Positions 35,801-45,166 of a stretch of DNA of 64,000 bases are shown here, in pieces (the first letter of the stretch is position 1; the number at the start of each line of letters is the position of its first letter). The stretch covers positions 13,819,181 to 13,883,180 of the forward strand of contig NC_064036.1 of assembly GCF_932526225.1 (NCBI RefSeq), given 5' to 3'. Source of the DNA: Nematostella vectensis. Lineage: Eukaryota > Cnidaria > Anthozoa > Actiniaria > Edwardsiidae. The translations under genes were made by a program, and so were the position numbers. The notes under the pieces were generated by a model. It did no database searches, was not told the DNA's origin, and saw only the letters and a program-made list of their open reading frames with translations.

Positions 35801-38800
35801 TGTGCAAACTTGATGGTATTGTGGCTGTGGGTTACCTGTGTGCACTTGTTGGTATTAGGGTAATGGCTTACCTGTGTTGACATGGTGGTATTGTGGTTGT
35901 GGGTTACCTGTGTACACTTGGTGGTATCCTGGTGGTGGGTTACCTGTGTGCTAAGGACGAGGTTCCCGTCTGACGGGCACTTGGTGGTATTGTGGTGGTA
36001 TAGCCAGGGGTTATAACTGAGCACAGGAAATAGAGGCGGTGCGCTCATTCGGATGCCAAACCGCTTGTAGATCTGGTCAGAGACATGCTGTGACGTCATG
36101 TTGTAGCGGTAGAATTGGACGACTCTCTGCAGTCTGCGCACATATTCACGTGCCATGTTCAGTCGAGAAAGAAACATGTCCCTGAAGAGGTGAATGGGCA
36201 TCCCCCCGGTGTACTTGACGGTTCCGTATGGACGGAAAGGTAAAGGGGGAATGGTGTGGACACGTCGGGGCTGAAGGTACGGAGAATCGTTCAGACGGTC
36301 GTACTCGTTGGTGGTTTCACTGTTGGCAGCTGCAAGTTGAACCTAAGCAAGGATGATATGAAAATAATTCTATATGGTGTAATGCTGTCAAATCAGGAAA
36401 ATTTAACAGGAATGTCAATAAGTAAATGTAATAATATCAAGATCGAAAAGATGCTTAGAGAAGAGGAAGAACATAAAGACGATTACAATGCACGGGCTGA
36501 AAGAACGAATGCAAACAATTTAGCATGCTGCAAAAACAGTAGCCATTTATATTTACAGCAACAGCCATAAGCATTTACAGCACCAGTTATAAAAATTTGC
36601 AACAACAGAGCCAAAAGGATTTGGTGGACATAAAGAAAAGAGCAAGGGTGTATCTTTGTGGACAGAGCAAAGTGTGTAGCTTTATAGAAAGAGCAAAGTG
36701 GGATCCACAAAGAGGTACCTTTGTAGACAGATTAAAGTGTGTAGCTCTATAGAAAGAGCAGTGTGTAGCTTTATAGAAATAGCAACGTGTGTAGCTTTAT
36801 AGAAATAGCAACGTGTGTAGCTCTATAGAAAGAGCAAAGTGGGATCCTCAAAGAGGTACCTTTGTAGACAGAGTAAAGTGTGTAGCTCTATAGAAAGAGC
36901 AAAGTGTGTAGCTTTATAGAAATAGCAACGTGTGTAGCTCTATAGAAAGAGCAAAGGGTGTAGCTTTATAGAAAGAGCAAAGGGTGTAGCTTTATAGAAA
37001 GAGCAAAGTGTGTAGCTTTATAGAAAGAGCAAAGGGTGTAGCTTTATAGAAAGAGCAAAGGGTGTAGCTTTATAGAAATAGCAACGTGTGTAGCTTTATA
37101 GAAATAGCAACGTGTGTAGCTTTATAGAAATAGCAACGTGTGTAGCTTTATAGAAAGAGCAAAGGGTGTAGCTTTATAGAAAGAGCAAAGGGTGTAGCTT
37201 TATAGAAAGAGCAAAGTGTGTAGCTTTATAGAAAGAGCAAAGGGTGTAGCTTTATAGAAAGAGCAAAGGGTGTAGCTTTATAGAAAGAGCAAAGTGGGAT
37301 CCACAAAGAGGTACCTTTGTAGACAGAGTAAAGTGTGTAGCTCTATAGAAAGAGCAAAGTGTGTAGCTTTATAGAAAGAGCAAAGTGGGATCCACAAAGT
37401 GTGGGCCTTGTAGACGGAGTAAAGTGTATACCTTTTTATCTTGGGTATTGTCTACTCTTTTCCCATTACCACCATTCTGTGCATTATCACCACCAGCCAT
37501 GCTGATCGTCAGCAGCTTTCTCATCGAGCCTCTTTCCTTGTTGTCGCTAAGCAGTCTCCTCACGGTACCATGAACCCTTTCCCCGTTGTCTCTAGACAGG
37601 TCTTCCACAGTTCTCCGCGCCTTATCCTTGTAGTGAGCATCCTGCTGCATTCGTCTGACCGCGCGCAGTGTTTGTTTGGGATAGCGAGTTAATGGCACGC
37701 CGTGTCTAGGTGCTCTCACTAAATCCTGGTTTTGATGAACACCCTTTAACCGCCTGTTAGCCGTTCTTGCTCTCTTCCTTGACTTTTTTCGTTTAGTCCT
37801 ATTACGTTTATTCTTAGATAAAGAATTACTTCTATATGACAAGCCCCGCTTGTATGAGCCTAAGGAACCTTTCTTTTTAGTTCTTCTACCTTTACGCTTG
37901 CGTATAACCTTGCCAGCAGATATTGTGGATGATATTTTATTCTCACGCTTAACTCTCGCGTGACCTCTCGTGCCAATCGAGTCCATCTCAATATTTTTCT
38001 TTTCAATTGAAATATTACTATTACTGCCTAATCTATTTACGATCAAATGAGCGTAGTTTGATATATTGACTTGACCGCCGATATCATTAGCTTTGCGGAC
38101 CGGGACTCTATTGATGGCGGCGAGCTTGCCGTAGATATCAGTCAGGAGTTTAATGGAGTCGTTTACCTCTTGATGGAGATCTTCAAACTTTGAGCCCTCA
38201 TTCCTCGAGATAAAGTCTCTTAGCCACTCCTCGGGAGAGGCTAGCAGTAAAACGCTTTTGTCATGCGTCAGCACACTAATACTTCCATCATTAAATAAGG
38301 AGATGTTTGTTACAGTAGGGACACGGTAAACAGGGTTCCCGTGCGAGTCTTTCAACCTCCTGTTGAAGCATTGGTCGTATTTCTTCATGTGGGTAAATTC
38401 GGTGAAATCGTTTGGATTAAAAACCGCGGAGTCGTGAATCAACTTAACTCCGTCGTATCTTCCAAGTCCGAAGTTCACCAAGTAGCTCGGCGAATACCTG
38501 CACATGGGAAGCATTCTAGCAATCTCAAGGCGGTTTAACACCTTCTTTGTATGTGAGTAGGACTCAGAGTTTCCAGTTCCAAATTTATGCTTTTCTTTAT
38601 CAAGAATAACGTTTGATAATCCCATATGCGAGTGACTTGGAAGATTCAGCGGTATAAACTTGGCGTATTCAGTAACATCCTTAGACGTGCTCCTATCGTC
38701 TATATACATCGATAAAGAGTCACTGGAGATGAAGCGTAACCCCGAGAAGCCGGGAATTTTCCAACCAACAAGAAGGTGGTCATCTTGAGAGCCTTGCTTG

Positions 38801-41800
38801 TGAAGTGCTTCCACAAAGTACTTTTTGCCCTGCTCCAGGAAGATAGGCTTAGAGAACTGTGTTGGATACTTGTTGAACTGTGCGAAGTGTGTACGATATC
38901 CGCCCTCGAGGCTCGTGCGGTTCCCGATCCACGCAAGGAGTCGCACACGCGAGGGATCCTCGTCCACGCTCAACCAAAGCTCGGAAGAGTCATCAGAAGA
39001 CAGTGCGAACACATACTGGCCTGTTGGAGGGTGGAAAAATAATTTTGAAGATACCATAAGTTCTGTATTGGTTCATATGGATGTAAGAAGAGGCTGCCCA
39101 GAGACTGGGTTAAACTGTCACACTATTCTCCTTACCGGTCACGCGACACGAATGCTCTTATACCTGTCACGTGACACTAATCGCTCTCATTGATCACGTG
39201 ACGCTTATGCACCCTCATTGGTCACGTGACGCTTATCACCCTTACCGGTTAGTGGGGGATGGAGAAAGCCGAACACCCGCTGACCGTAATCATTCTCAAA
39301 GTGTTGTACTACGAATCGCTTGACCGTGAGGCGGAGGTCCGGGTACAAGGGGTAGAACCAGTTTCTGCGCAAGTCATGTACAGTGCTACCGCACCACGCC
39401 TGCCATACGTGGACATTCAGCTGACCACGCATCTGGAATGAAGGCGCAGAAATTATTAAAGACGAAGGAGATGGAAAATACTTTAAATTCAAGATTTTGA
39501 AAAAGTGGGGGAATAAAAATTTATCAAATTATGTAATAAATAAATAAACGGAATGGCGAGACTTACTTCACGTTTCCATTGATACGGCTTCCATTTGGAT
39601 ATCTTGGTATGGCTGATGTCAGGATCACGTGAGTGCGGTGTAGTGGGTGTGGTGGTTGATGTGGTTGTCGTTTGGAGTGTTGAAATTGCTGTGGGTGCCA
39701 TATGCGTTGACTCATCATGAGAAGGGTCTAAAAAATCAAACAAACAAAACATAGTGTGCATTCAGGCCCGTAGCCAGGGGGGGTTCGGACGAACCCTCCC
39801 ACCCGGCTTGAAGGTCAGCTCAGAGAAAACAAATAATATATACGTTTGGCTGGAGATATACCGTGCACATCAATTTTTCTTTAAAATGACTATAAAATCT
39901 TTTTATAATAATTATCTTTATTATTATCGCTATATGTTAAAAAAAAACCATTAATAACATGCCTAATGTCATAATGCGAGGAGAGGGGTATACCGGAAAT
40001 TTGGTCCGCTAAAATGGAAAAAAACAAACCACCCCGCTCAAAATCCTGGCTACGGGCCTGGCATCTGGCATTCGGGTGTTGGTTTGTCGTGGTTTACGCT
40101 TCATGTGATTGATAAGGTCTTTCTCGTACGTGCAGTTGGGTTGGGTGTTCGTTTGTCGTAGCTTACATTTTAGCGTGTTTAAAAAGGGATTTATCGTACA
40201 TGCAGTTTGGTTGGATGTTGGTTTGTTTTAAGGTCTTACTCGTACCTGTACTACGTTTGGGCGTTGGCGTCTCTTGGTTCGACTCAAATGTCGAGAACAC
40301 ATTCACCTCACGGTTCAAATTCTGAAGAAAATAAACAATTATCTTTTGATAAAAACAACAAACTTACACCGGGTAAGGGTGGATTAACCAAACACATCAA
40401 TGAGACAACTCGGATAGCTTCATTTTCAGTTGAAAGACAGGTCAAAATTCTTATCTTGTTATTAAATGACGGACTGAATGTGTTCGTAGATGTTGTTATT
40501 TGGGCATTGGACACACATCATTATATGAAAAAAGCGCAATATAAATTAATAAATTATTATTATTATTATTAACAATAGGAAAGATACTGTAAATGATGTA
40601 TCTAGGGTTTTTTTGAGACTCGTTGAGTCTATCTGACCTTTTCGTTGTACGATAACTCGTTCCACTGGAAGACTAACACGACTGTCAAAGCAAGTACAGC
40701 GGTCGCGGAGAGTTTGATAATGTATTTGATGCAACGAGATCCGAGCATGCTTGTCGCCTACACTAGTTCCAGTCTTGGTAATCTCCTAAAATTCCTCTTT
40801 AAAATGCGCCTTTCGACACTCGACGGCTCGCGCTGTATTCGCGTTTTCAAACTGGTTCAAAGTCGCCATTCAGAACGTCTAAATGCAGAGTTGCTTCATT
40901 ATTTGAGAGAGGGAAGGAATGAGAAGCGTTCGATGGATTGGATGTTTTTTTCTAACATATGAACGTAGTAAACATTTAACGACTGTTGCAGAGGATAAAA
41001 CAAGAAGTGTGAACGTTGCTAGGTAACTTGTCTCCTTGTAGGATATTCCTTTCCCCTCCCTCCTGTGCCCTAAAACCACCACACAGTCAAAATAGGAGTT
41101 AACTGGCCCTGCATAAAATTTTGCAACACAAAAAAAAGACGAACGAGCAATAAACAAAGCTTATTACATTGAAAAGGAGTCTTATTCAAAGGACTAGCAT
41201 GTAAGGTTAGCTACGCAATCACCTGTCAGTGCGGTCATTCCATAGTAGAATAGCGGTTAACCAGCAACATGAGAAAACCATTATCTCAAACGACCTAAGA
41301 ATGATGCTTAACTTGGAGGTGGATATTTTCTGCTCCAAGTATAAAGATTCAAATCATAGTCATGATGGACCAGTGGCTTTGCTTTGTCTAACACTGACTC
41401 AAACTGACGGCCAACGTTTTAAAAGACAATAAAAATTCATAAGTCTATTTCTGTATTCAGATTCATTCTCAAAGTCTCGTGGTTAGTTACTGAGAGCTTT
41501 GTATTTTTGAACGATGAATTTTTCAGCAAAGAGGAGTGAGAAGAATAATATCTAGATCATAGCTAATTGTACGTCTCAGCTACTTTTCTATGAAAAGTTT
41601 GCCTTGTATTTCCCATCTGTACAAACTAAAACAGATGAAATACGTTGTTACTCCAATCCGTCTGGTCAAATTGGTTTATCCAATATAAAGCCAAACCATG
41701 AGTATTGAAATGATTAAAAAAAATTAGGAGGCGACGTGGCCTTTCAAAATAGGTCTGTCACCGCTGCCGGAAAGATACTAATCAAACAAACGTAAGAAAA

Positions 41801-43117
41801 ATGCGCTTTTTGTATTTTAGTTTCCGAAAAGTCTAAATTAACAACAAGAATATTCAAAGACAAAATAGTCAAATGGTTTAAATGACGAGATGCACATCTA
41901 AAGAAAATTGTCACACCAAAGGCATTTAAAAAATACTACAAAGGCAATTTTTGTATTCAAAAATACAAAACTACCACTTCCGAAATTACCTTCTTTATAG
42001 GTTCCTATCTATCTATAAATATTGTGCAGTGCCGTATTTTATCTTTTTTGTTTGACACATATCAAAGAGTAAAATTTACGGCGCTCTCCTATATTGTAAA
42101 GTGGGGTTTTTCGCTCTTCCTATCAATTATTGTGATTCCGTCCTCCAATTTTAGAATAGAGATTATAGAGAAATATATGAAAGTTATGGGTCCACAATGT
42201 TTGGGGATGAGTTACACGCTGATGTGCATTAAATTTATACAAAATTGTCTTTTTTATTCCAAGACTTTTGAAAAAAAAAGAGTACCTGATGTCAAACCAT
42301 ACATTGTTGTAATCACATATTGATTGAATATCGTTTTGATACTATTTAATCCCCAAGGGAGCATCATAACATCTATCACACTTAAAACAAGGATTAGTCC
42401 TATTAAAAAGAATGTTTGAACGAGTTATGGTGGATATCAATTTCATTGTAAAATACGATATATGATTTGAAGAATTAATTCGCGACAAAATTAAACCCTG
42501 CAGAAGTCAGGAAATATCGTGCGCAAAGTAACAGTTTATAGACTGCGAAATAAAAGCTCGTTTATGTAAATCCATTCTTCTTGGGTTTCGTGCCGAGGCA
42601 TTCCTGTAGAGGCTGGCAGGATATCTAAACATGTTATTTGTCTCGTCGTCATTTCGAGTCGCACGCATAGCTATGAAGTTTGTTATTTTACATTCTTTCC
42701 CGCCTCCCGTTCCCTCGTAACGCCGTATTATAGCCGCGCTATCGCATAATAACGCTTTGTCCTGCAGTGTAATGTCAAGAAACGGTGCTCAGACAAGCCC
42801 TCTCATTTGTTGTGTTCCATACCTTAAGGATAATCCTTAAGTTGGTTTCCTCCGCGGAATCTTGTAACTCAGAATCAAAGGGTTTCCCAGTTCCTCCCTT
42901 GAGACCTAAGAAAAATGTAGGGTAACAACAACAGCAGCGTTTACAATTAAAACCAGGATAAGCGTAGTACAGGGAAATGTTACGTACCGTCGACATACCG
43001 CCTGACCTTTTCGCTGTACGAGAACTCGTTCCATTGAAAGACTATCACGACCGTCAAGGCAAGAAGAGCTATAGCGGAGAGTTTGATAATGTATTTGATG
43101 CGGCGAATTGCGAGCAT
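26823..43117 (-). CDS. B4GALNT3/4-like: Beta-1,4-N-acetylgalactosaminyltransferase 3/4-like, PA14 + CHGN-type GT (18 coding exons)
   Basis: The product should be a type II Golgi enzyme that adds beta-1,4-GalNAc to GlcNAc on glycoproteins. Exons: 42988-43117, 42823-42905, 40246-40321, 39567-39727, 39246-39432, 37432-39020, 35944-36342, 34976-35031, 33271-33349, 33161-33182, 32566-32679, 32130-32179, 31048-31151, 30236-30308, 29858-29932, 27669-27747, 27188-27314, 26823-27060. They total 3642 nt (1,213 aa) with every phase matching. A short tail and anchor ([18 protein letters not shown]) come first, then a Thr-rich stem. A PA14 domain (about 155-335) follows, with [29 protein letters not shown] and [12 protein letters not shown]. 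Next are a Lys/Arg-rich linker and the catalytic region from about 960, with [48 protein letters not shown] and [11 protein letters not shown], the usual CHGN/B4GALNT signatures. An acidic tail ends the protein. Vertebrate homologues have about 1,000 residues; the basic linker accounts for much of the excess. Confidence 0.93.
27345..27565. repeat. ~47-bp tandem repeat in a B4GALNT-like intron
   Basis: Four to five diverged units share CAGCCAATCCAAGGTAACTT and TATAATAGACAATGA. They lie in the intron between the exons at 27314 and 27669, about 30 bp from the acceptor. One unit is shortened by about 12 bases. Confidence 0.8.
27835..29520 (-). mobile_element. Non-LTR retrotransposon (LINE) relic nested in a B4GALNT-like intron
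   Basis: Minus-strand fragments encode pieces of a reverse transcriptase: [20 protein letters not shown] (fingers/palm), the [15 protein letters not shown] block, [19 protein letters not shown] with [17 protein letters not shown]-type motifs, and a downstream part with YVRRNNRFL-like residues and [10 protein letters not shown]. Frames shift and stop several times, so it is dead. The poly-T/TTTTA-rich 3' end at about 27835-27855 lies at the low-coordinate side. Motif order is typical of RTE/CR1/Jockey-type elements; I cannot name the clade. It is inserted in the intron between the exons at 27747 and 29858, in the same orientation as the host gene. Confidence 0.8.
30430..30960. repeat. CCCT-rich minisatellite (~16/32-bp period)
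   Basis: Units such as TACACCCTCCTATACCCTTT and CATACACCCTCC alternate in a C/T-rich, G-poor plus strand. The array lies in the intron after the exon at 31048, about 90 bp from that donor. The minus strand is G-rich (AGGGTRT repeats) and resembles degenerate telomere-like or quadruplex-forming sequence. Confidence 0.88.
31285..32129. repeat. 22-bp minisatellite made of the exon 12 donor junction (~37 copies)
   Basis: On the transcribed strand the exon at 32130-32179 ends ATGTCCGAG|GTAGGCTGAC. The following 0.85 kb is a tandem array in which every ~22-bp unit repeats ATGTCCGAG GTAGGC and TGACTAT or TGACGAT, with few variants. Each unit therefore keeps the last nine exon bases and the first bases of the 5' splice site. 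The array starts at the real donor with no gap. Use of a downstream copy would read E-V-G-stop, so slipping would truncate the protein. Confidence 0.93.
33395..34945. repeat. 60-bp satellite, about 26 copies, open on both strands
   Basis: The period is exactly 60 bp (TTTAATCGCTATGGTGTATT, ACCATTCACATACATTACTA, CCCCCTCCCTMTCMCATGG, where M is a or c). Two main alternating variants, CTCCCATGG and ATCACATGG, are distributed irregularly. The period gives 20-residue peptide repeats on both strands ([20 protein letters not shown] and [20 protein letters not shown]), which I treat as non-coding. The array fills almost the whole intron between the exons at 34976 and 33349 and starts about 25 bp after the donor. 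A weak match, GGAGGGGGTAGTAATG in the unit versus GGAGG|GTTAGTACAG at the donor, hints at the same origin as its neighbours. Confidence 0.94.
35165..35943. repeat. 36-bp minisatellite continuing the exon 7 reading frame past its donor
   Basis: About 20 copies of a unit read on the minus strand as GTAACCCACCACAATACCAC plus CAAGTGTACACAG. The exon at 35944-36342 ends ACCACCAAGTGCCCG and then TTAGCACACAG|GTAACCC, so the unit spans the donor and part of the exon. The first six or so units stay open in the exon's frame, adding 12-residue steps of the form [12 protein letters not shown], until a stop at 35731. Confidence 0.92.
36600..37431. repeat. 26-bp minisatellite starting at the donor of the large B4GALNT-like exon
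   Basis: About 30 units of TGTGTAGCTTTATAGAAAGA plus GCAAAG, with longer variants containing GGATCCACAAAGAGGTACC. On the transcribed strand the junction AAAAAG|GTATACACTTTACTCC and GTCTACAA resembles unit variants AAAGCTACACACTTTGCTC and AAAGGTACCTC. The array follows the donor at 37432 immediately. Homology to the junction is plausible but weaker than in the 22-bp and 36-bp arrays. Confidence 0.88.
39764..40060. mobile_element. Short inverted-repeat element (GTAGCCAGG family, copy 3)
   Basis: This copy has the clearest ends: AGGCCCGTAGCCAGG on the left and CCTGGCTACGGGCCT on the right. The ~300-bp interior is AT-rich and non-coding and differs from copies 1 and 2. It lies in the intron between the exons at 39727 and 40246. 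Confidence 0.78.
40638..40748 (-). CDS. Alternative first coding exon (1a) of the B4GALNT-like gene
   Basis: This 37-codon exon (start ATG at 40748) encodes [20 protein letters not shown] then [13 protein letters not shown]. It is a paralogue of exon 1b at 42988-43117 ([31 protein letters not shown]). It ends GAAAAG|GTCAGA in phase 0, which joins directly to the exon at 40321 ([10 protein letters not shown]) without the extra exon 42823-42905. Exon 1b instead uses GACG|GTACGT, seven codons further on. Exon 1a has an in-frame TAG six bases after its donor. It could give a shorter stem from a second promoter, or be a duplicated exon that is no longer used. Confidence 0.6.
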
Positions 43118-43129
43118 GCTTTGCGCCTT

Positions 43130-44900
43130 CCGACACTCGTCCAAATCGTACTAACTCCCCAATACCCCTCTTTTTGTCGCTTTGACTTGGTCATAAACAT
43201 TTCAGGCGCATTTCAGCTTTCATCCACAATAAGGCACAAACACCAAGTATCGGAACCGAACGATAGTTAGCTCCGGAGAGTGGCTGAAACTTGCTATAGC
43301 TCTAAAAACATTGGTTCACATGCGTAGGACATGGCTAGTGTTGACGGCTCTCGTCTAGGGGAGATCTAAACCGGAAGTGACACTCGATACAGTAGAATCT
43401 GTCAAGGAGCCGATAACCAAGTCTTTAAGCACGACCCTCGGTAACCCTGTGGGATCGCGTATGACAATTCGCGCGGTTATATCTGACCTCTTTGGATGCG
43501 GTTCAAACGCAAATATTTCTCGTGTACAGGTGTAAGACCTCTGAGACTTAAAGTGGCCTACCGCATAATCTAGCACACAATGTGCTAGGTGGCACTTACC
43601 ACGTTTTGATGGCCTAAGCTTTATATTCAAATGTGAAATACTTTATTTACCCGTACAATAATCGAAGTCAGTATTGTACATTGTTCCCCAACATGTTGTT
43701 GAATTTAAAATGCGGTGTTATGAATAGCTGGGTACCGGTTGTTGTTTTTGTATTTATTATTAGACTTGCATATTTCACGAGGCGGTACTTCCATTGAAAA
43801 CTTCACTTGTGATACGAACAGAGCTCTTTACATCTAATTGAACTGCCACTTTACTACCCATGCGAGATCATTAAATTTATTTTCTAAGTATTCAGCTGTG
43901 GGTTTTGTAAAAGTTCAAATTTTAGTTCGCTTTTTTTTCTCGATGCCTAATTGATTTTACCGAATGGAACTAATTTTCTTACTTACAATGTATGTATTTC
44001 AAATTAAATAGACATTATTTAGTTAATTTCATGTTATTTACCCCTAAGGTTTGAGGGGTGAGAGTTCCATCGGTTTACACTTCATATACTAATGGCTTTT
44101 TTTTCAATCGGAATTCTTAAGTAATCTTTAGGAGAAAAAAACATAGAATCTGTCCATAAGAGTGCCCGTTATGACACTAACGCTTCTTGGGGAAAAGGTG
44201 CGCTTAAAGCCGCATTGTCACCAGTTTACTTCCGGAGGTCCGACGGAAACCTCAACCGTTAAAAGACAAAAGAATCTATTAAAATCCGAGATATTAAACA
44301 GGCCATCCGCTCTAAATTATCAATCACATCCTGAAACAAACTTCCAATAAACACACCGGAGGGAAAGTGGGCTTATTAGAGCTTTAACGGTATTTATGGC
44401 TGCAAGTCTATTTTTCCTTCATTTTCGTTATGAACAGTAGACCTCCGCATATATTAGTGCTGTGAATGACGCATCTCTTCCCTACTATAGCAAAACACCA
44501 ATTCCAAAGAGATGGTAGCGTGGAAGATCCTTCACCAATGCAATTTGTAATACCTAGCACACATTTCAAAAAAACTCGCCGCACTTTGTTATACCTGACG
44601 CATTTCTTATAAAATAAAAACGGACGCACTTAGTGGTTCATCTTGAGGCACTTTGTTATTATAAAGCTGACGCACTTTTTAATACCTAACGCACTTTCTA
44701 ATAAACAAGAATTTCCGTTCGAGTGTGAAAGTATCACCTTAGCACTAGATTTTGCGTGTATTTTATTTCAGAAGGCCTTAAGCGAACCTCAGAACCTCAG
44801 AGGTACAGAAATAAAAGACAATGATTAAACGGAAAGAACATTTATTAGTTTGCGAATGAATAAGTTAAGTTTAAAGCATATATAAGTAAACAGGTATATG
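43130..44900. other. Promoter side of B4GALNT-like gene and 3' flank of the giant gene
   Basis: No coding exon was found here. A 91-residue minus frame at 43355-43630 has no known motif. The region should hold the 5' UTR and promoter of the glycosyltransferase (exon 1b starts at 43117) and the end of the 3' UTR of the giant repeat gene. AT-rich lines at 43640-44160 lack recognisable structure. Confidence 0.45.
44204..44357. mobile_element. piggyBac-type MITE, truncated copy 2
   Basis: It starts TTAA then AGCCGCATTGTCACCAG, TTTACTTCCGGAGGTCC and AAAAGACAAAAGAATC, nearly identical to the first ~130 bp of the copy at 57225-57478. It then breaks off after CTTCCAATAAACACAC, so the second terminus is missing. 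Confidence 0.85.
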
Positions 44901-44919
44901 AATTGTACGAGATAGACTG

Positions 44920-45166
44920 GTGTCAGTTCTAGGCGTGATATAAAAGGAATAAAAACAGGTTTATTTCTGTCTTGTTCCTGGCGGTGATGTAAAAGGAATA
45001 TTAATAGTTTTATATCAGAGTTCTATTAACAGGTATGTATCAAAGTTCTTTCTTATTCCTGAGGCTGATATAAAAAGTATAATATAAATAGGCTGAGTTG
45101 GAATTCTATCCGAGTTCTTGGAGGTGATATAAAAGGTCTATGAGTAAGTTCATATCAGAGTTCTAT
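44920..45166. repeat. Diverged ~60-bp tandem repeat at the end of the giant gene
   Basis: Four to five diverged units share GTGATATAAAAGG, TATATCAGAGTTCTAT and a TTCCTGAGGCTGAT-like core. The unit next to the stop codon reads, on the minus strand, ACCCTCATGAATTAG, which includes the stop. Further units read AGCCTCAGGAATAAG and ACCGCCAGGAACAAG. The array therefore seems to be grown from the coding end into the 3' UTR. Confidence 0.7.
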
